Source: an uncultured Campylobacter sp. (lineage in GTDB: Bacteria; Campylobacterota; Campylobacteria; Campylobacterales; Campylobacteraceae). Taken from it: DNA of 56,447 nt. The stretch spans positions 1 through 56,447 of the forward strand of contig UQCL01000006.1 of assembly GCA_900539505.1 (NCBI GenBank), read 5' to 3'. A program made the translations under genes and the position numbers. Positions 32,758 to 41,353 of this stretch are shown here, piece by piece; positions within the stretch are counted from its first letter, which is position 1; every line of letters begins with the position of its first letter. A model generated the notes under the pieces. That model worked only from the letters and a program-made list of their open reading frames with translations, did not search any database and had not been told where the DNA came from.

Positions 32758-34244
32758 ACGAAATCCTTTTCGAGCGCGATTAGATCATCAAAGCTCTCGC
32801 GCTTTCTAATCAGGCGGTCCTGCCCGTCGTAAACCGCAACCTCTGCGGCGCGGCAGCGGGTGTTGTAGTTGCTCGACATCGAAAAGCCGTAGGCGCCGGC
32901 GCTTTTGATTGCGAGCAGATCGCCGCTTTGCAGGCTAGGCAGGCTAACGCCTTTGGCCAAAAAATCGCCGCTTTCGCAGATCGGCCCCACGACGTCGCAG
33001 AGGCTTAAGCTCTCTGCAGAGCTTTGCGGCGCAGAATTATCCACGGCGGAGCTTAGATTAGAGGAATTCTGTGGCGCGAAATTTCCTTGCAAGCTTTGTG
33101 AAACACCGTTTTGCGACGTAGAATTTTGCTGTGCGAAATCCTCTGAGGCGGACTTAGCCTCGATGCCGAAAGCTTTGCTATGCGTAGAATTCTGCGCCGT
33201 GAAATTCTCGGCTAAATCCTGCGTAATGCCGCTTTGCTGAGAGGAATTTCGTGCCGTAGAATTCTCGGTGTCGTTTTGGCTCGCGCAGCTTTCGCAGGCG
33301 AAATTCTGCTCGCTTACAAGCTCGATTTTATGGTGCGCGCCGTAGAGGCTCGGGCGTATGAGATCGTTCATCGCGCCGTCGATGATAACGAAGCGCTTGC
33401 CGCAGTTTTGTTTTTCGTAAAGCACGCGGGTAAGAAATACCCCCGCAGCCCCCGTGATGAAGCGACCCGGCTCGCACACGATCGTGACGTCTAGCCCGCT
33501 TAGGCTCTTTAAAATCCCTTGCGCGTAGTCGTAGAGCACGATTTGTTTTTCATCCTCGTAGCGGATGCCGATGCCGCCGCCCACGTCGAAAAATTTTATA
33601 TCGATCTCAAGGGCTTGCAGCTCGCGCAGCAGATCGCTTACTATTTTTGCGGCGTCGCAGATCGGAGAGATGTCCGTAAGCTGGCTGCCAATGTGAAAGT
33701 GGATACCGACGGGGTTTAAAAATTTGCTCTTTTTGGCGTAGATATACATTTTGCGCGCGGCCTCGATGCTGACGCCGAATTTGTTTTCGCTAAGCCCCGT
33801 AGAGATATAGGGGTGGGTCTTAGCATCAACGTTCGGATTTACGCGGATGCTGATGCGAGCGGGCTTATTTAGCTTTTGCGCGATTTGCTCTAAGCGCAGC
33901 ATCTCGGCTTCGCTTTCTAAATTTATCAGCAAGATGTCCGACTTTAGCGCAAACTCGAGCTCGCTGTCTTGCTTGCCGACGCCAGAGAATATGATCTTAT
34001 AGCTCTTTGCGCCGATATACAGAGCGCGGCGCAGCTCGCCGATGCTGACGCAGTCAAAGCCGCTACCCAGATCCGATAGAAATTTCAAAATGCTTAAATT
34101 CGAGCTTGCTTTAATCGCGAAGCAAACGAGCGACTTGCGCGCTGCGAAGGCCTCTTTGAGCGCTATGAAATTCTTTTGTATCTCGTTAAAATCGTAAACG
34201 TATAAAGGAGTGCCGTATTTGCGGGCTAAGCTTGAATAATCCAT
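32754..34244 (-). CDS. lysA: Diaminopimelate decarboxylase with ~100-residue insertion
   Basis: Makes lysine from meso-diaminopimelate with PLP. 496 residues instead of about 400. PLP lysine in CFAIKASSN (Lys45), HFHIGSQLTD at about 183-191, DVGGGIG (220-225), EPGRFI (258-263), catalytic CESGD (423-427) and AGAYGFSMSSNYN (449-461). The extra piece, residues about 312-413, sits between the conserved RPSLYGAHHKIELV and DVVGPICESGD. It is Asn/Ser/Gln-rich and made of about four diverged 19-residue units (ENFTAQNST, DFAQQNSTS, GNFAPQNSS). Active-site segments flank it intact. First of the lysA-orf-pheA-hisC-dxs string. Confidence 0.93.
   Translation of the reverse strand: MDYSSLARKYGTPLYVYDFNEIQKNFIALKEAFAARKSLVCFAIKASSNLSILKFLSDLGSGFDCVSIGELRRALYIGAKSYKIIFSGVGKQDSELEFALKSDILLINLESEAEMLRLEQIAQKLNKPARISIRVNPNVDAKTHPYISTGLSENKFGVSIEAARKMYIYAKKSKFLNPVGIHFHIGSQLTDISPICDAAKIVSDLLRELQALEIDIKFFDVGGGIGIRYEDEKQIVLYDYAQGILKSLSGLDVTIVCEPGRFITGAAGVFLTRVLYEKQNCGKRFVIIDGAMNDLIRPSLYGAHHKIELVSEQNFACESCASQNDTENSTARNSSQQSGITQDLAENFTAQNSTHSKAFGIEAKSASEDFAQQNSTSQNGVSQSLQGNFAPQNSSNLSSAVDNSAPQSSAESLSLCDVVGPICESGDFLAKGVSLPSLQSGDLLAIKSAGAYGFSMSSNYNTRCRAAEVAVYDGQDRLIRKRESFDDLIALEKDFV
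33064..33307 (-). repeat. Tandem repeat with RAATTY words inside lysA
   Basis: Words begin at 33064, 33079, 33121, 33187, 33202, 33244, 33259 and 33302. Spacing 15 then 42 recurs (15, 42, 66, 15, 42, 15, 43), giving a 57-bp (19-codon) unit with two words. Several are GAATTC. Confidence 0.85.
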
Positions 34245-34289
34245 AGAATTTCCACCGATAAATTTTGCGCCATTCTAACAAATCAAGGC

Positions 34290-35336
34290 TTAACGATGCT
34301 TAAAAACTAAAAATGCCGCAAAGCCTAATAGCGCTGTTATGGGCACGATAATGCCAAGTTCTGGGATGATGACGCCGTTGAGAGAAAACCTAATTAACAC
34401 GAAAAGCACGCCCCAAGCGCATAGCGTAGCGATAAAAAATCCAAAGCTTAGTAGCGCGAGATTAAAAAATCGCCCCGTAACGGGCAGGTAATAATACAGC
34501 ACCAATACCGCTAAAGGCGCAAATAACGGAAAAAATATCATATTATAAAGACTTGCTTTTATAGTGGAGATATTTACGCCTTGATGCGAAAAGGTGCGGA
34601 TCGAACGCAAAGCATCCCTGATCGAATATACATTACTCGTATCATAAACGCTTGCAATTGAGCTTGGATCAAAGCCCTTAAGCGCCTCGCCCTGCGCGCT
34701 AAGCTTACTTCTTAATCCACTTCCTCCAAGCTTAAGCTGCACTGGTAAAGTCGTGGTATTTACGTCGCGCAGATACCAAATTTTACCTGCGTATTCGCCA
34801 GAGCTTGCATGCGAGCGCGAAGCAACGGAGTTATCACCCATATCAAAGATCGTTATATCATTTGCGTTTTTACCGTTTAGAGCTTTAATGTAGATATATT
34901 TATCCTCAAATTTCAAAAACATATCTCCCCCCGTAGGCGATAAATCGGTTAAATTCTTTTGAAATTTTAACGCGTATGCAAACGGGGTGGAATTTAAAGT
35001 TATAAAGCCCACAGTAATCGCAAGTGCGATCAAAAATGGAGGGATTATCAGGGCGTTTTTACTAACTCCAAGCGCATAAAAGCTCACCAGCTCGTTGCTA
35101 CGGATCATATTAAAGCCCATCAAAATAAGCGCAAAAATAAGACTTAGCGGTAGCGTGTAGCTAAGTGCGACCGCTGCGGTTAGAGCAATATACAAAAGAG
35201 CGGTATTCGCGCTTGAGGGAAAATCTTTGAGATTGGTAAGCACATCGATGCCTACGTAAAAGCACTCAAGGGCTATTAGCAGGATAAAAAAATACTTCAG
35301 ATAAGAAAGAGCCGCGTATTTTACGTATAACTTCAC
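34290..35336 (-). CDS. LptF/LptG-family permease of LPS export
   Basis: 348 residues, six transmembrane segments, three at each end around a periplasmic domain (about 120-260). The N-terminus (YLKYFFILLIALECFYVGIDVL) and SNELVSFYALGVSKNALIIP match YjgP/YjgQ. Together with LptB it moves lipopolysaccharide from the inner membrane to the periplasmic bridge. Follows pth with ATGA overlap, as in C. jejuni (Cj0312-Cj0313). LptF versus LptG cannot be decided by eye. Confidence 0.85.
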   Translation of the reverse strand: MKLYVKYAALSYLKYFFILLIALECFYVGIDVLTNLKDFPSSANTALLYIALTAAVALSYTLPLSLIFALILMGFNMIRSNELVSFYALGVSKNALIIPPFLIALAITVGFITLNSTPFAYALKFQKNLTDLSPTGGDMFLKFEDKYIYIKALNGKNANDITIFDMGDNSVASRSHASSGEYAGKIWYLRDVNTTTLPVQLKLGGSGLRSKLSAQGEALKGFDPSSIASVYDTSNVYSIRDALRSIRTFSHQGVNISTIKASLYNMIFFPLFAPLAVLVLYYYLPVTGRFFNLALLSFGFFIATLCAWGVLFVLIRFSLNGVIIPELGIIVPITALLGFAAFLVFKHR

Positions 35337-35890
35337 GCCCTAGCCTTTTTAATCGTAAATTTTTGCGCGATCTGCTCTATATCCGAGCAAATGAGCTCTT
35401 CTACCGCGCGCGCGACATAGGGTAAAATTTCACTCAGCTTCTCGCGCTCGCTTTCGTTAAAATTTCCGAGTACGAAATTTGCCGCGTCCTGCCCTTGCTG
35501 TTTTTTACCCACGCCGATACGCACGCGCTCGTAATCCGCGCCGATTAGCGCGTCGATCGATTTGATCCCGTTGTGCCCGCCGCTACTGCCGCCTTTTTTA
35601 AATTTAACGGCGCCCAGATCCAAATCTATATCGTCGTGCACCACGATGATGCGCTCGGGCTTATAAAAATCATTCACCGCCTTTACGGAGTTGCCGCTTA
35701 AGTTCATAAAAGTTTGGGGTTTTAAAAGAAGCAGCGAGCCCTTTTTAAAAAGCTCGCCTTGGAATTTAGACGAACTAAGCTCGCTAAAGCCGCCCGTCTT
35801 TAAAATTTCGTCGATTAGCATAAAACCGACATTGTGTCTGGTGTCTGCGTATTTCTGATCAGGATTCCCAAGTCCTGCGATCAGTATCAT
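35333..35890 (-). CDS. pth: Peptidyl-tRNA hydrolase
   Basis: 185 residues. IAGLGNPDQKYADTRHNVGFM contains the catalytic His region (Asn10, His20), KPQTFMNLSGNS and VVHDDIDLDLG are conserved substrate-binding segments, with GGHNGIKSI. Releases peptides from peptidyl-tRNA. Lies eight bases after rplY in the usual rplY-pth pair. Confidence 0.96.
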   Translation of the reverse strand: MILIAGLGNPDQKYADTRHNVGFMLIDEILKTGGFSELSSSKFQGELFKKGSLLLLKPQTFMNLSGNSVKAVNDFYKPERIIVVHDDIDLDLGAVKFKKGGSSGGHNGIKSIDALIGADYERVRIGVGKKQQGQDAANFVLGNFNESEREKLSEILPYVARAVEELICSDIEQIAQKFTIKKARA

Positions 35891-35898
35891 AGGCGCCC

Positions 35899-36435
35899 CT
35901 ATTTAGCCGAAGTAACTCCGACTACCGCTACCGAGCCGTCTAGGATGATGCTGACGCCCTCTTTTACCGGAATGTCTCGGATCAAAAGTGAATCGCCTAC
36001 GTCAAGATCGCTCACATCGAGCGTAAAATCGTTTGGTAGATCTTTGCCTGCGCATTTTACGGCGATACGGCGCTTGGATTGCACCAAAATGCCTTTATTT
36101 TTTAAGCCTTTAGCGACGCCAGTTACCTTAACCGGCACTAAATATTTGCTTACGACGTCATCCTGAACTACGCGCAAATCTACGTGAGTTAGGGTATTTG
36201 TGACAGGGTGCTTTTGGTATTCTTGCACTATGACGCGATATGTCTTACCGCCCACGCTAACCTCGAAAGGAAGATCTTCTTTTGCGCGCATAGCTTTGAT
36301 AAAGTCGTTTACTTTAAACGCTGCGTTAATATTTTCAAATCCTTTCGCATAAATATTAGCGATTAGATAACCATCTCGTTTTAGGGATTTTGAAGCCCTT
36401 TTACCGATACTATCTCTAACGATACCTTCTAACAT
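35899..36435 (-). CDS. rplY: 50S ribosomal protein L25 (CTC form)
   Basis: 178 residues, the long general-stress (CTC) form with an N-terminal 5S-rRNA-binding domain (LEGIVRDSIGKRASKSLKRDGYLIANIYAKG) and a C-terminal beta domain (LPNDFTLDVSDLDVGDSLLIRDI). Binds 5S rRNA in the large subunit. First gene of a run to pth and the LPS permease, with its own promoter. Confidence 0.95.
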   Translation of the reverse strand: MLEGIVRDSIGKRASKSLKRDGYLIANIYAKGFENINAAFKVNDFIKAMRAKEDLPFEVSVGGKTYRVIVQEYQKHPVTNTLTHVDLRVVQDDVVSKYLVPVKVTGVAKGLKNKGILVQSKRRIAVKCAGKDLPNDFTLDVSDLDVGDSLLIRDIPVKEGVSIILDGSVAVVGVTSAK

Positions 36436-36465
36436 TAGGTTTCCTTTGTGAAAAAATGAAGCGTG

Positions 36466-36471
36466 ATAATA
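36466..36471 (-). promoter_or_regulatory. rplY promoter -10 box
   Basis: TATTAT preceded by TTTAGC on the minus strand, an extended -10 pattern, about 30 bases upstream of the rplY ATG; AAAGGAAACCTA is the ribosome-binding site. Confidence 0.5.
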
Positions 36472-36605
36472 GCTAAATGTTGCTTTAAATCTATTTAAGC
36501 GCCGCGATGAAATTTAGAAGTAAAGCCGCACGGAATTTAGCCGATTAAAATTTACGCTAAATCCTGCAAGTCACGGCATATTTGTACACAATGGGACAGA
36601 CGAAT

Positions 36606-36639
36606 AGAATTCTGCCTGCGCGGCGGCAGGCAGAATTCT
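36606..36639 (-). terminator. Strong hairpin downstream of pilT with RAATTY in both arms
   Basis: Perfect 14-bp stem AGAATTCTGCCTGC / GCAGGCAGAATTCT with a six-base loop, 46 bases beyond the pilT stop. Each arm contains GAATTC, itself a RAATTY word. In the pilT direction no T-run follows; in the opposite direction TTAAAATTTT does. Best read as a pilT terminator built around the word. Confidence 0.7.
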
Positions 36640-36684
36640 TTAAAATTTTAAATTGCAAAAATTTAGAATTTTAAAATTTACGAC

Positions 36685-37905
36685 TTAGCGGATCTCTTTT
36701 AGTTGTACGACTTCGCCTGCGAGCATCTCCTCGGCGCTCTCTCCAGATTCTGCCGCCAAATCCCTTTTTTTGGCAAGGTCCACGTTTTTGATCTGCAAAT
36801 CGAGATCGTTTCGCTTAGAGGCCTTATCCAGCGCCTCCTCGCGGGTAATAATGCCGTCTCTGTAAAGATCAAGCAGGTGCTGATCGAAGGTCTGCATGCC
36901 GTAGGTGTTGCGACCGTCGGCAATCGCGTCAGGAATTTCATCATCGCGCGCATCAAGTATCATATCCTTAATACGGGTGTTTTTGCGTAAAATTTCGACG
37001 ACGGCCACGCGCTTGCCTTCGATAGTACGGGCAAGGCGCTGAGAGATGACCGCCTCTAAGACGGATGCGAGCGTCATTCGGATACGCTCCTGCTCGGCCT
37101 GCTCAAACATCGCGATGATTCGGTTTACCGTCTCTTTTGCGTCAATAGTATGCACCGTCGAAAACACGAGGTGACCCGTTTCTGCGGCGTGAAGCGCGGT
37201 CTCGATCGTCTCCAAATCGCGCATCTCGCCCACGAATATAACGTCCGGATCCTCTCTCAGCGCAGCGCGAAGCGAATCGGCGAAGTTATTGCAGTCCTCA
37301 CCGATAGCGCGCTGATTGATGATGCATTTATCGTCTTTAAATACGAACTCTACGGGGTCTTCGATCGTAACGACGTGGCTGGTTCTTTGCCTATTTATGC
37401 GATTTATCATGCTTGCGATCGTTGTCGTTTTTCCGCTTCCCGTAGGCCCCGTAAGTAGCACGACGCCGCGCATAGCCGTGTCGCAAATATCTTTGATCGA
37501 AGGCGGCAGACCTAGATCGTCGATCTCTGGAATTTTAACCGGGATCGTTCGGAAAACCGCGCTGATACCGTCGATTTGAAAGAAAATATTAACGCGGAAG
37601 CGATAATCTTCGTTTAGCTTGTAGGTAAAATCCACGCTCTTTTTCTCGATAAGCTCTGGAAAGCGCGTGATGAGAAGCTCCTTAGCTAGCGTCATCGCAT
37701 CTTCTTTCAAAAATGGCGTTTTGCTAAATTTTACTAGCTCGCCGTGGATGCGCCCTCTGATAACCGCGCCTGATTTTATGTGAAGGTCACTACCGCCGTT
37801 TTGGATTAGAAATTCCAGATATTTATTTAGCCTATCTCGCTGCTTAAAATCCAGCGTAGAAGCGTCAACTTGATACTGCGAATAATCTATAGAACCCGCC
37901 ATCAT
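36685..37905 (-). CDS. pilT: PilT-type twitching/retraction ATPase
   Basis: 406 residues. Walker A GPTGSGKTTT at about 146-155, Asp box TIEDPVEF, Walker B DVIFVGEMRD and the His box HAAETGHLVFSTVHT. PilT hexamers pull back type IV pili, driving twitching or DNA uptake. Here it is not with pilus genes but coupled to tal (starts four bases over the tal frame). The C-terminal end after the AIRNMI-like region contains an extended, charged tail (KNVDLAKKRDLAAESGESAEE). Whether it serves motility or competence is unknown. Confidence 0.93.
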   Translation of the reverse strand: MMAGSIDYSQYQVDASTLDFKQRDRLNKYLEFLIQNGGSDLHIKSGAVIRGRIHGELVKFSKTPFLKEDAMTLAKELLITRFPELIEKKSVDFTYKLNEDYRFRVNIFFQIDGISAVFRTIPVKIPEIDDLGLPPSIKDICDTAMRGVVLLTGPTGSGKTTTIASMINRINRQRTSHVVTIEDPVEFVFKDDKCIINQRAIGEDCNNFADSLRAALREDPDVIFVGEMRDLETIETALHAAETGHLVFSTVHTIDAKETVNRIIAMFEQAEQERIRMTLASVLEAVISQRLARTIEGKRVAVVEILRKNTRIKDMILDARDDEIPDAIADGRNTYGMQTFDQHLLDLYRDGIITREEALDKASKRNDLDLQIKNVDLAKKRDLAAESGESAEEMLAGEVVQLKEIR

Positions 37906-38909
37906 TTCTCCTTTTTAAGTGTTTTTATTATCTCTTTAAATGCCTCTTCAAAAGCCGCTAGTCCGTCATCCAACAACTTTTTATACGCCTTTTTCATATC
38001 GATCTTCGCATCCGCTACGCGAGCGAAAAATTCCTCTATCTGCGCGTCGCTAGGCGGCATTTTAGGTTTTTGATCGCCGCTTACAAAAGCCTCTATGGTC
38101 TCAAGCGGCGCGGTATTTACGCAGCCCGGATACATTAGCTCGCTTACATAGTAATCCTTCGGCAGATCGTCTCCTTTTACCCCCGTGCTCGCAAACAGCG
38201 GCTTTACGTAGTTTAAATTTTCTTTAGCGATGATATTGTAGCACTTCGCGGCGTTCATTATGCCGATTTGGCCGGCAGGAAGACCCGCCGCAGCCATTTT
38301 TTCATCCAGTAACCTATCGAAGCGGCTAACGAAGATGCTAATTACGGTTTTTGGTAAACTTGCCTTCGGGAAGTAGCGACGAAAGCCCGCGATACCCTCT
38401 TTTATCGCCTCGATACATTTTGCGGTCTGCTCCGGCGAAAAAACCAAGGTCGCGTTTACGCTGATCCCCTTTTTCAGCAGATCGCGCATTGCTTCGTAGC
38501 CTGCCTTCGTAGCAGGGATTTTGATCATTACGTTTGGCATGCCGATCGTGCCGTATAGGTGTTTGCCCTCGCGATACATCGCCTCGGTGTCGTCTGCGAA
38601 ATATGGATCGACCTCGATACTAACAAAGCCGTCATCGCCGTTAATGAAATTTTTAAGCAGGCTCTCCGCCGCGCTTCTGATGTCCGCGGTGGCTAAAATT
38701 TCATACAGTTTTTTAGGCTCTTTTTTTCTAAATTCCTCTTTAGCCGCATCGTATGCTGAGGAGCTTAGGATCGCGTTTTTAAAGATTGTGGGATTGGAAG
38801 TCGCGCCGTTAATTATCCCTTTTTTGATCAGCTCGTCGAAATCTTTATCGATAAAATCGCGCTCCAAAAAGTCGCACCAAAGGCTGAAATTTAGGGCTTT
38901 ATCATACAT
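37902..38909 (-). CDS. tal: Transaldolase
   Basis: 335 residues of the longer Campylobacter transaldolase type. Schiff-base lysine in MIKIPATKAGYEAM; SNPTIFKNAI and SINATLVFS-like VNATLVFSPEQ are family segments. Links glycolysis intermediates and pentose phosphates. Overlaps serB by eight bases, matching the tal-serB pair of C. jejuni (Cj0281c-Cj0282c). Confidence 0.94.
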   Translation of the reverse strand: MYDKALNFSLWCDFLERDFIDKDFDELIKKGIINGATSNPTIFKNAILSSSAYDAAKEEFRKKEPKKLYEILATADIRSAAESLLKNFINGDDGFVSIEVDPYFADDTEAMYREGKHLYGTIGMPNVMIKIPATKAGYEAMRDLLKKGISVNATLVFSPEQTAKCIEAIKEGIAGFRRYFPKASLPKTVISIFVSRFDRLLDEKMAAAGLPAGQIGIMNAAKCYNIIAKENLNYVKPLFASTGVKGDDLPKDYYVSELMYPGCVNTAPLETIEAFVSGDQKPKMPPSDAQIEEFFARVADAKIDMKKAYKKLLDDGLAAFEEAFKEIIKTLKKEK

Positions 38910-39525
38910 ATTTCATAATCTCCTTCAAATCCTTTTTTTCAATGCAGACGCTCGCATGTTCTTTTAAAATTTCATTCGCGCAAAAGGCGATTTTAAGTCC
39001 CGCCTCGCGAAACATCGAAACGTCGTTCGCGCCGTCTCCCACGCACATTACCTCGCTTGCTTTTAATCCCATCAGCGATTTAAGCTGCGCAAGCAACGCG
39101 CCTTTTGAGTAGCCAAACATCATCTCGCCGCCGAAAAGCCCAGTTAAAATTCCGTTTTTTTCATGCAGATAGTTCGCAAAGCTCACGTCAAAACCCAGTT
39201 TTTTCTGCGCGGCGTCGGTGGCTAGATGAAATCCGCCGCTAAAGACGATCACTTTTATGCCTTTATTTTTCAGATACGCGATGATCTCGCTAGCGCCGCA
39301 AACAAAAGGCAGGCTTTCCGCGATAGCTTTAGCATCGCTAAGCTTCATCCCCTTTATCAGCGCCACGCGCTCGCTAAGGCTCTCGAAAAAATCAAGCTCG
39401 CCCGCCATCGCGCGCTTTGTAATTTCGCTAACTTGTCGCTGCGTGCCCATTTTAGCGGCGAAAAAACCTATCGTCTCGCCGTCCATCAGCGTAGAATCAA
39501 AGTCGAAAACACAAAGCTTTATCAT
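38902..39525 (-). CDS. serB: Phosphoserine phosphatase
   Basis: 207 residues, HAD fold: DFDSTLMDGET (DxDxT nucleophile), FSGGFHLATD (Ser motif), Lys in the third motif and VGDGANDVSMF. Last step of serine synthesis, pairing with SerC. In C. jejuni the chemotaxis genes cheW-cheA-cheV lie just upstream; here only 31 bases separate it from the next gene. Confidence 0.94.
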   Translation of the reverse strand: MIKLCVFDFDSTLMDGETIGFFAAKMGTQRQVSEITKRAMAGELDFFESLSERVALIKGMKLSDAKAIAESLPFVCGASEIIAYLKNKGIKVIVFSGGFHLATDAAQKKLGFDVSFANYLHEKNGILTGLFGGEMMFGYSKGALLAQLKSLMGLKASEVMCVGDGANDVSMFREAGLKIAFCANEILKEHASVCIEKKDLKEIMKYV

Positions 39526-39556
39526 AAATATCCTCGCAAAAATTTAGGAATTATAG

Positions 39557-40291
39557 CTAATTTAAGTTTAAGTTTTTTGGAATTAGCATAAATTTTTCGC
39601 TTTTTGCGACCTCGTAAATTTTGCTCCTAACCCCGAACGAGCATAAATTTATATATTTTTTTTCGCCAAAATATAAAATTTCATCTTGATGGTAGTGCCC
39701 CTCGATGATTAAATTTGCCGCGTAAAAATCGATCTTCGGCGCGATTATATCCTTAAAATTTGGCATTTTTTTGTATAGATTTTTCCCTTCTTGCGATTTT
39801 AAGATTACTTTTGAAATTTTAAATTTTAAAGCGCGATCGAGTAGATCCATAAATTTCAGAAAAGCTCTATTTCGTAGCGAAAGCAGCGCAAACTGTGTCA
39901 GGCGCGGCAAAAACAGATCGCCGTGCGCAATCTGTACCGTCTCGCCGCTCTCGCTCATAAATTTAACGGGCTGCACGCCGTTTGGATAAACTTTTGCGCG
40001 GGGAAAAATTTCGCGCAGATTAAAATCGTGGTTGCCCTCGAAGTAAAAAATTTCGCATTTTTGCGACAGCTCGTTTATTAGCGCGATCTCCTCTTCATAG
40101 AAGCGCTGCACGTAGGTCGTGTTTGCCAAAAAATCAAACATATCGCCCATCATAAAAATTTGAGGCGGCAAGTTTTGTGCAGAACGCAGCGCGCGCAAGA
40201 ATTTCAAAAATTGCGCTCTGCTCGCGCCCGCGTGCGCATCGCCGATAAAGATCGCGCCGGGTTTTATCGTCTGAATTTGATCATTTTGCAT
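39557..40291 (-). CDS. Metallophosphoesterase, LpxH-type UDP-diacylglucosamine pyrophosphatase candidate
   Basis: 244 residues of the calcineurin-like fold: FIGDAHAG, MMGDMFDF, FEGNHDFNLREIF, IAHGD and IEGHYHQDE supply all metal-binding motifs. The sequence resembles LpxH family proteins, which cleave UDP-2,3-diacylglucosamine to lipid X. Its place near lpxB (41884-43071) supports a role in lipid A synthesis, though campylobacter LpxH assignment varies. Alternatives are other phosphoesterases. Confidence 0.75.
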   Translation of the reverse strand: MQNDQIQTIKPGAIFIGDAHAGASRAQFLKFLRALRSAQNLPPQIFMMGDMFDFLANTTYVQRFYEEEIALINELSQKCEIFYFEGNHDFNLREIFPRAKVYPNGVQPVKFMSESGETVQIAHGDLFLPRLTQFALLSLRNRAFLKFMDLLDRALKFKISKVILKSQEGKNLYKKMPNFKDIIAPKIDFYAANLIIEGHYHQDEILYFGEKKYINLCSFGVRSKIYEVAKSEKFMLIPKNLNLN

Positions 40292-40333
40292 CTAGGCTCC
40301 GGCGCGTGAAGGCTTTTGCGAACGATACATCGC

Positions 40334-41353
40334 TTAAATTCCGTGCGCGATGCGCGGCAGCGCCGTAGCTTCGGCGAATCCGCACATTAAATTTGCGTTT
40401 GCGACCGCCTGCGACGATGCTCCGCGCAAAAGATTATCGATCGCCGAGTTGATCCAAATTTTATTGCCCGCCGTTTTTACAAAAATATCGCAAAAGTGCG
40501 TTCCTACGACGTTTTTTATACTCACGGGTTCGCTTCGAACGCGCACGAAAGGCTCGTTCGCGTAAAATTCTCGCAGCACCGCCTCTGCGTCCACGCTCTT
40601 TTGCAGCACGCCAAACGCGCTAACTAGCATTCCGCGCGTAATCGGCAGCAAATTCGGCACGAAAAGCATGCTAAACGCACCGCCTCTTAAAATTTGCAGT
40701 TGCTCTTTGATCTCGTCTGCGTGGCGATGCGAGATCGGCGAGTAGGCGCCCGCGTTTTCGTTCGCACTTACGAAATGGCTGCTCGTTTTAAGAGCCTTGC
40801 CCGCGCCGCTTACTCCGCTTTTTGCGTCGATAAATACGCCGGTATCCGGATCGAGTAGCCGCATAAACGGCGCGAGCGCCAAAATAGAGCAGGTGGGATA
40901 GCAGCCCGGATTTGCCGTAAGGCGCGCAGCGTGGATCTTTTCGCGATTTAGCTCGGGCAGTCCGTAAACGGCGTGGGCTAAATTACGAGGATCTAAATGA
41001 GCGGTGTAATTTTTCTCGTAAAGCTCGCGGCTTAGGCGGTAATCGGCGGATAGATCGACTACCTTGACGCTTTTAAATTTTAAAATTTCGCGGGCAAATT
41101 CCATCACTTTTCCATGCGGCAACGCCAAGAAAATAAGATCACATCTTTGCGCCGCGACGCGAGCATCCGCGGCTTCTATGCGCATCTCAAACACGCCGCG
41201 CAGCTGCGGGAAAATTTCGCTTATCTCGCCCTGCGCTGAAGCGCCCAAATACGAAATTTCAAAGCCCGGGTGGGAAAGTAGAATTTTAATCAGCTCAAGC
41301 CCCGTATAGCCGCTAACGCCGATGATGCCTACTTTTTTCACGCTAATTCTCAA
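40334..41353 (-). CDS. argC: N-acetyl-gamma-glutamyl-phosphate reductase
   Basis: 339 residues. NAD(P) loop VGIIGVSGYTGLELIKIL at the N-terminus, catalytic Cys in ANPGCYPTC, and ISHRHADEIKEQL with the active-site His. Third step of arginine synthesis. Its start overlaps greA by 11 bases. Confidence 0.95.
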   Translation of the reverse strand: MRISVKKVGIIGVSGYTGLELIKILLSHPGFEISYLGASAQGEISEIFPQLRGVFEMRIEAADARVAAQRCDLIFLALPHGKVMEFAREILKFKSVKVVDLSADYRLSRELYEKNYTAHLDPRNLAHAVYGLPELNREKIHAARLTANPGCYPTCSILALAPFMRLLDPDTGVFIDAKSGVSGAGKALKTSSHFVSANENAGAYSPISHRHADEIKEQLQILRGGAFSMLFVPNLLPITRGMLVSAFGVLQKSVDAEAVLREFYANEPFVRVRSEPVSIKNVVGTHFCDIFVKTAGNKIWINSAIDNLLRGASSQAVANANLMCGFAEATALPRIAHGI

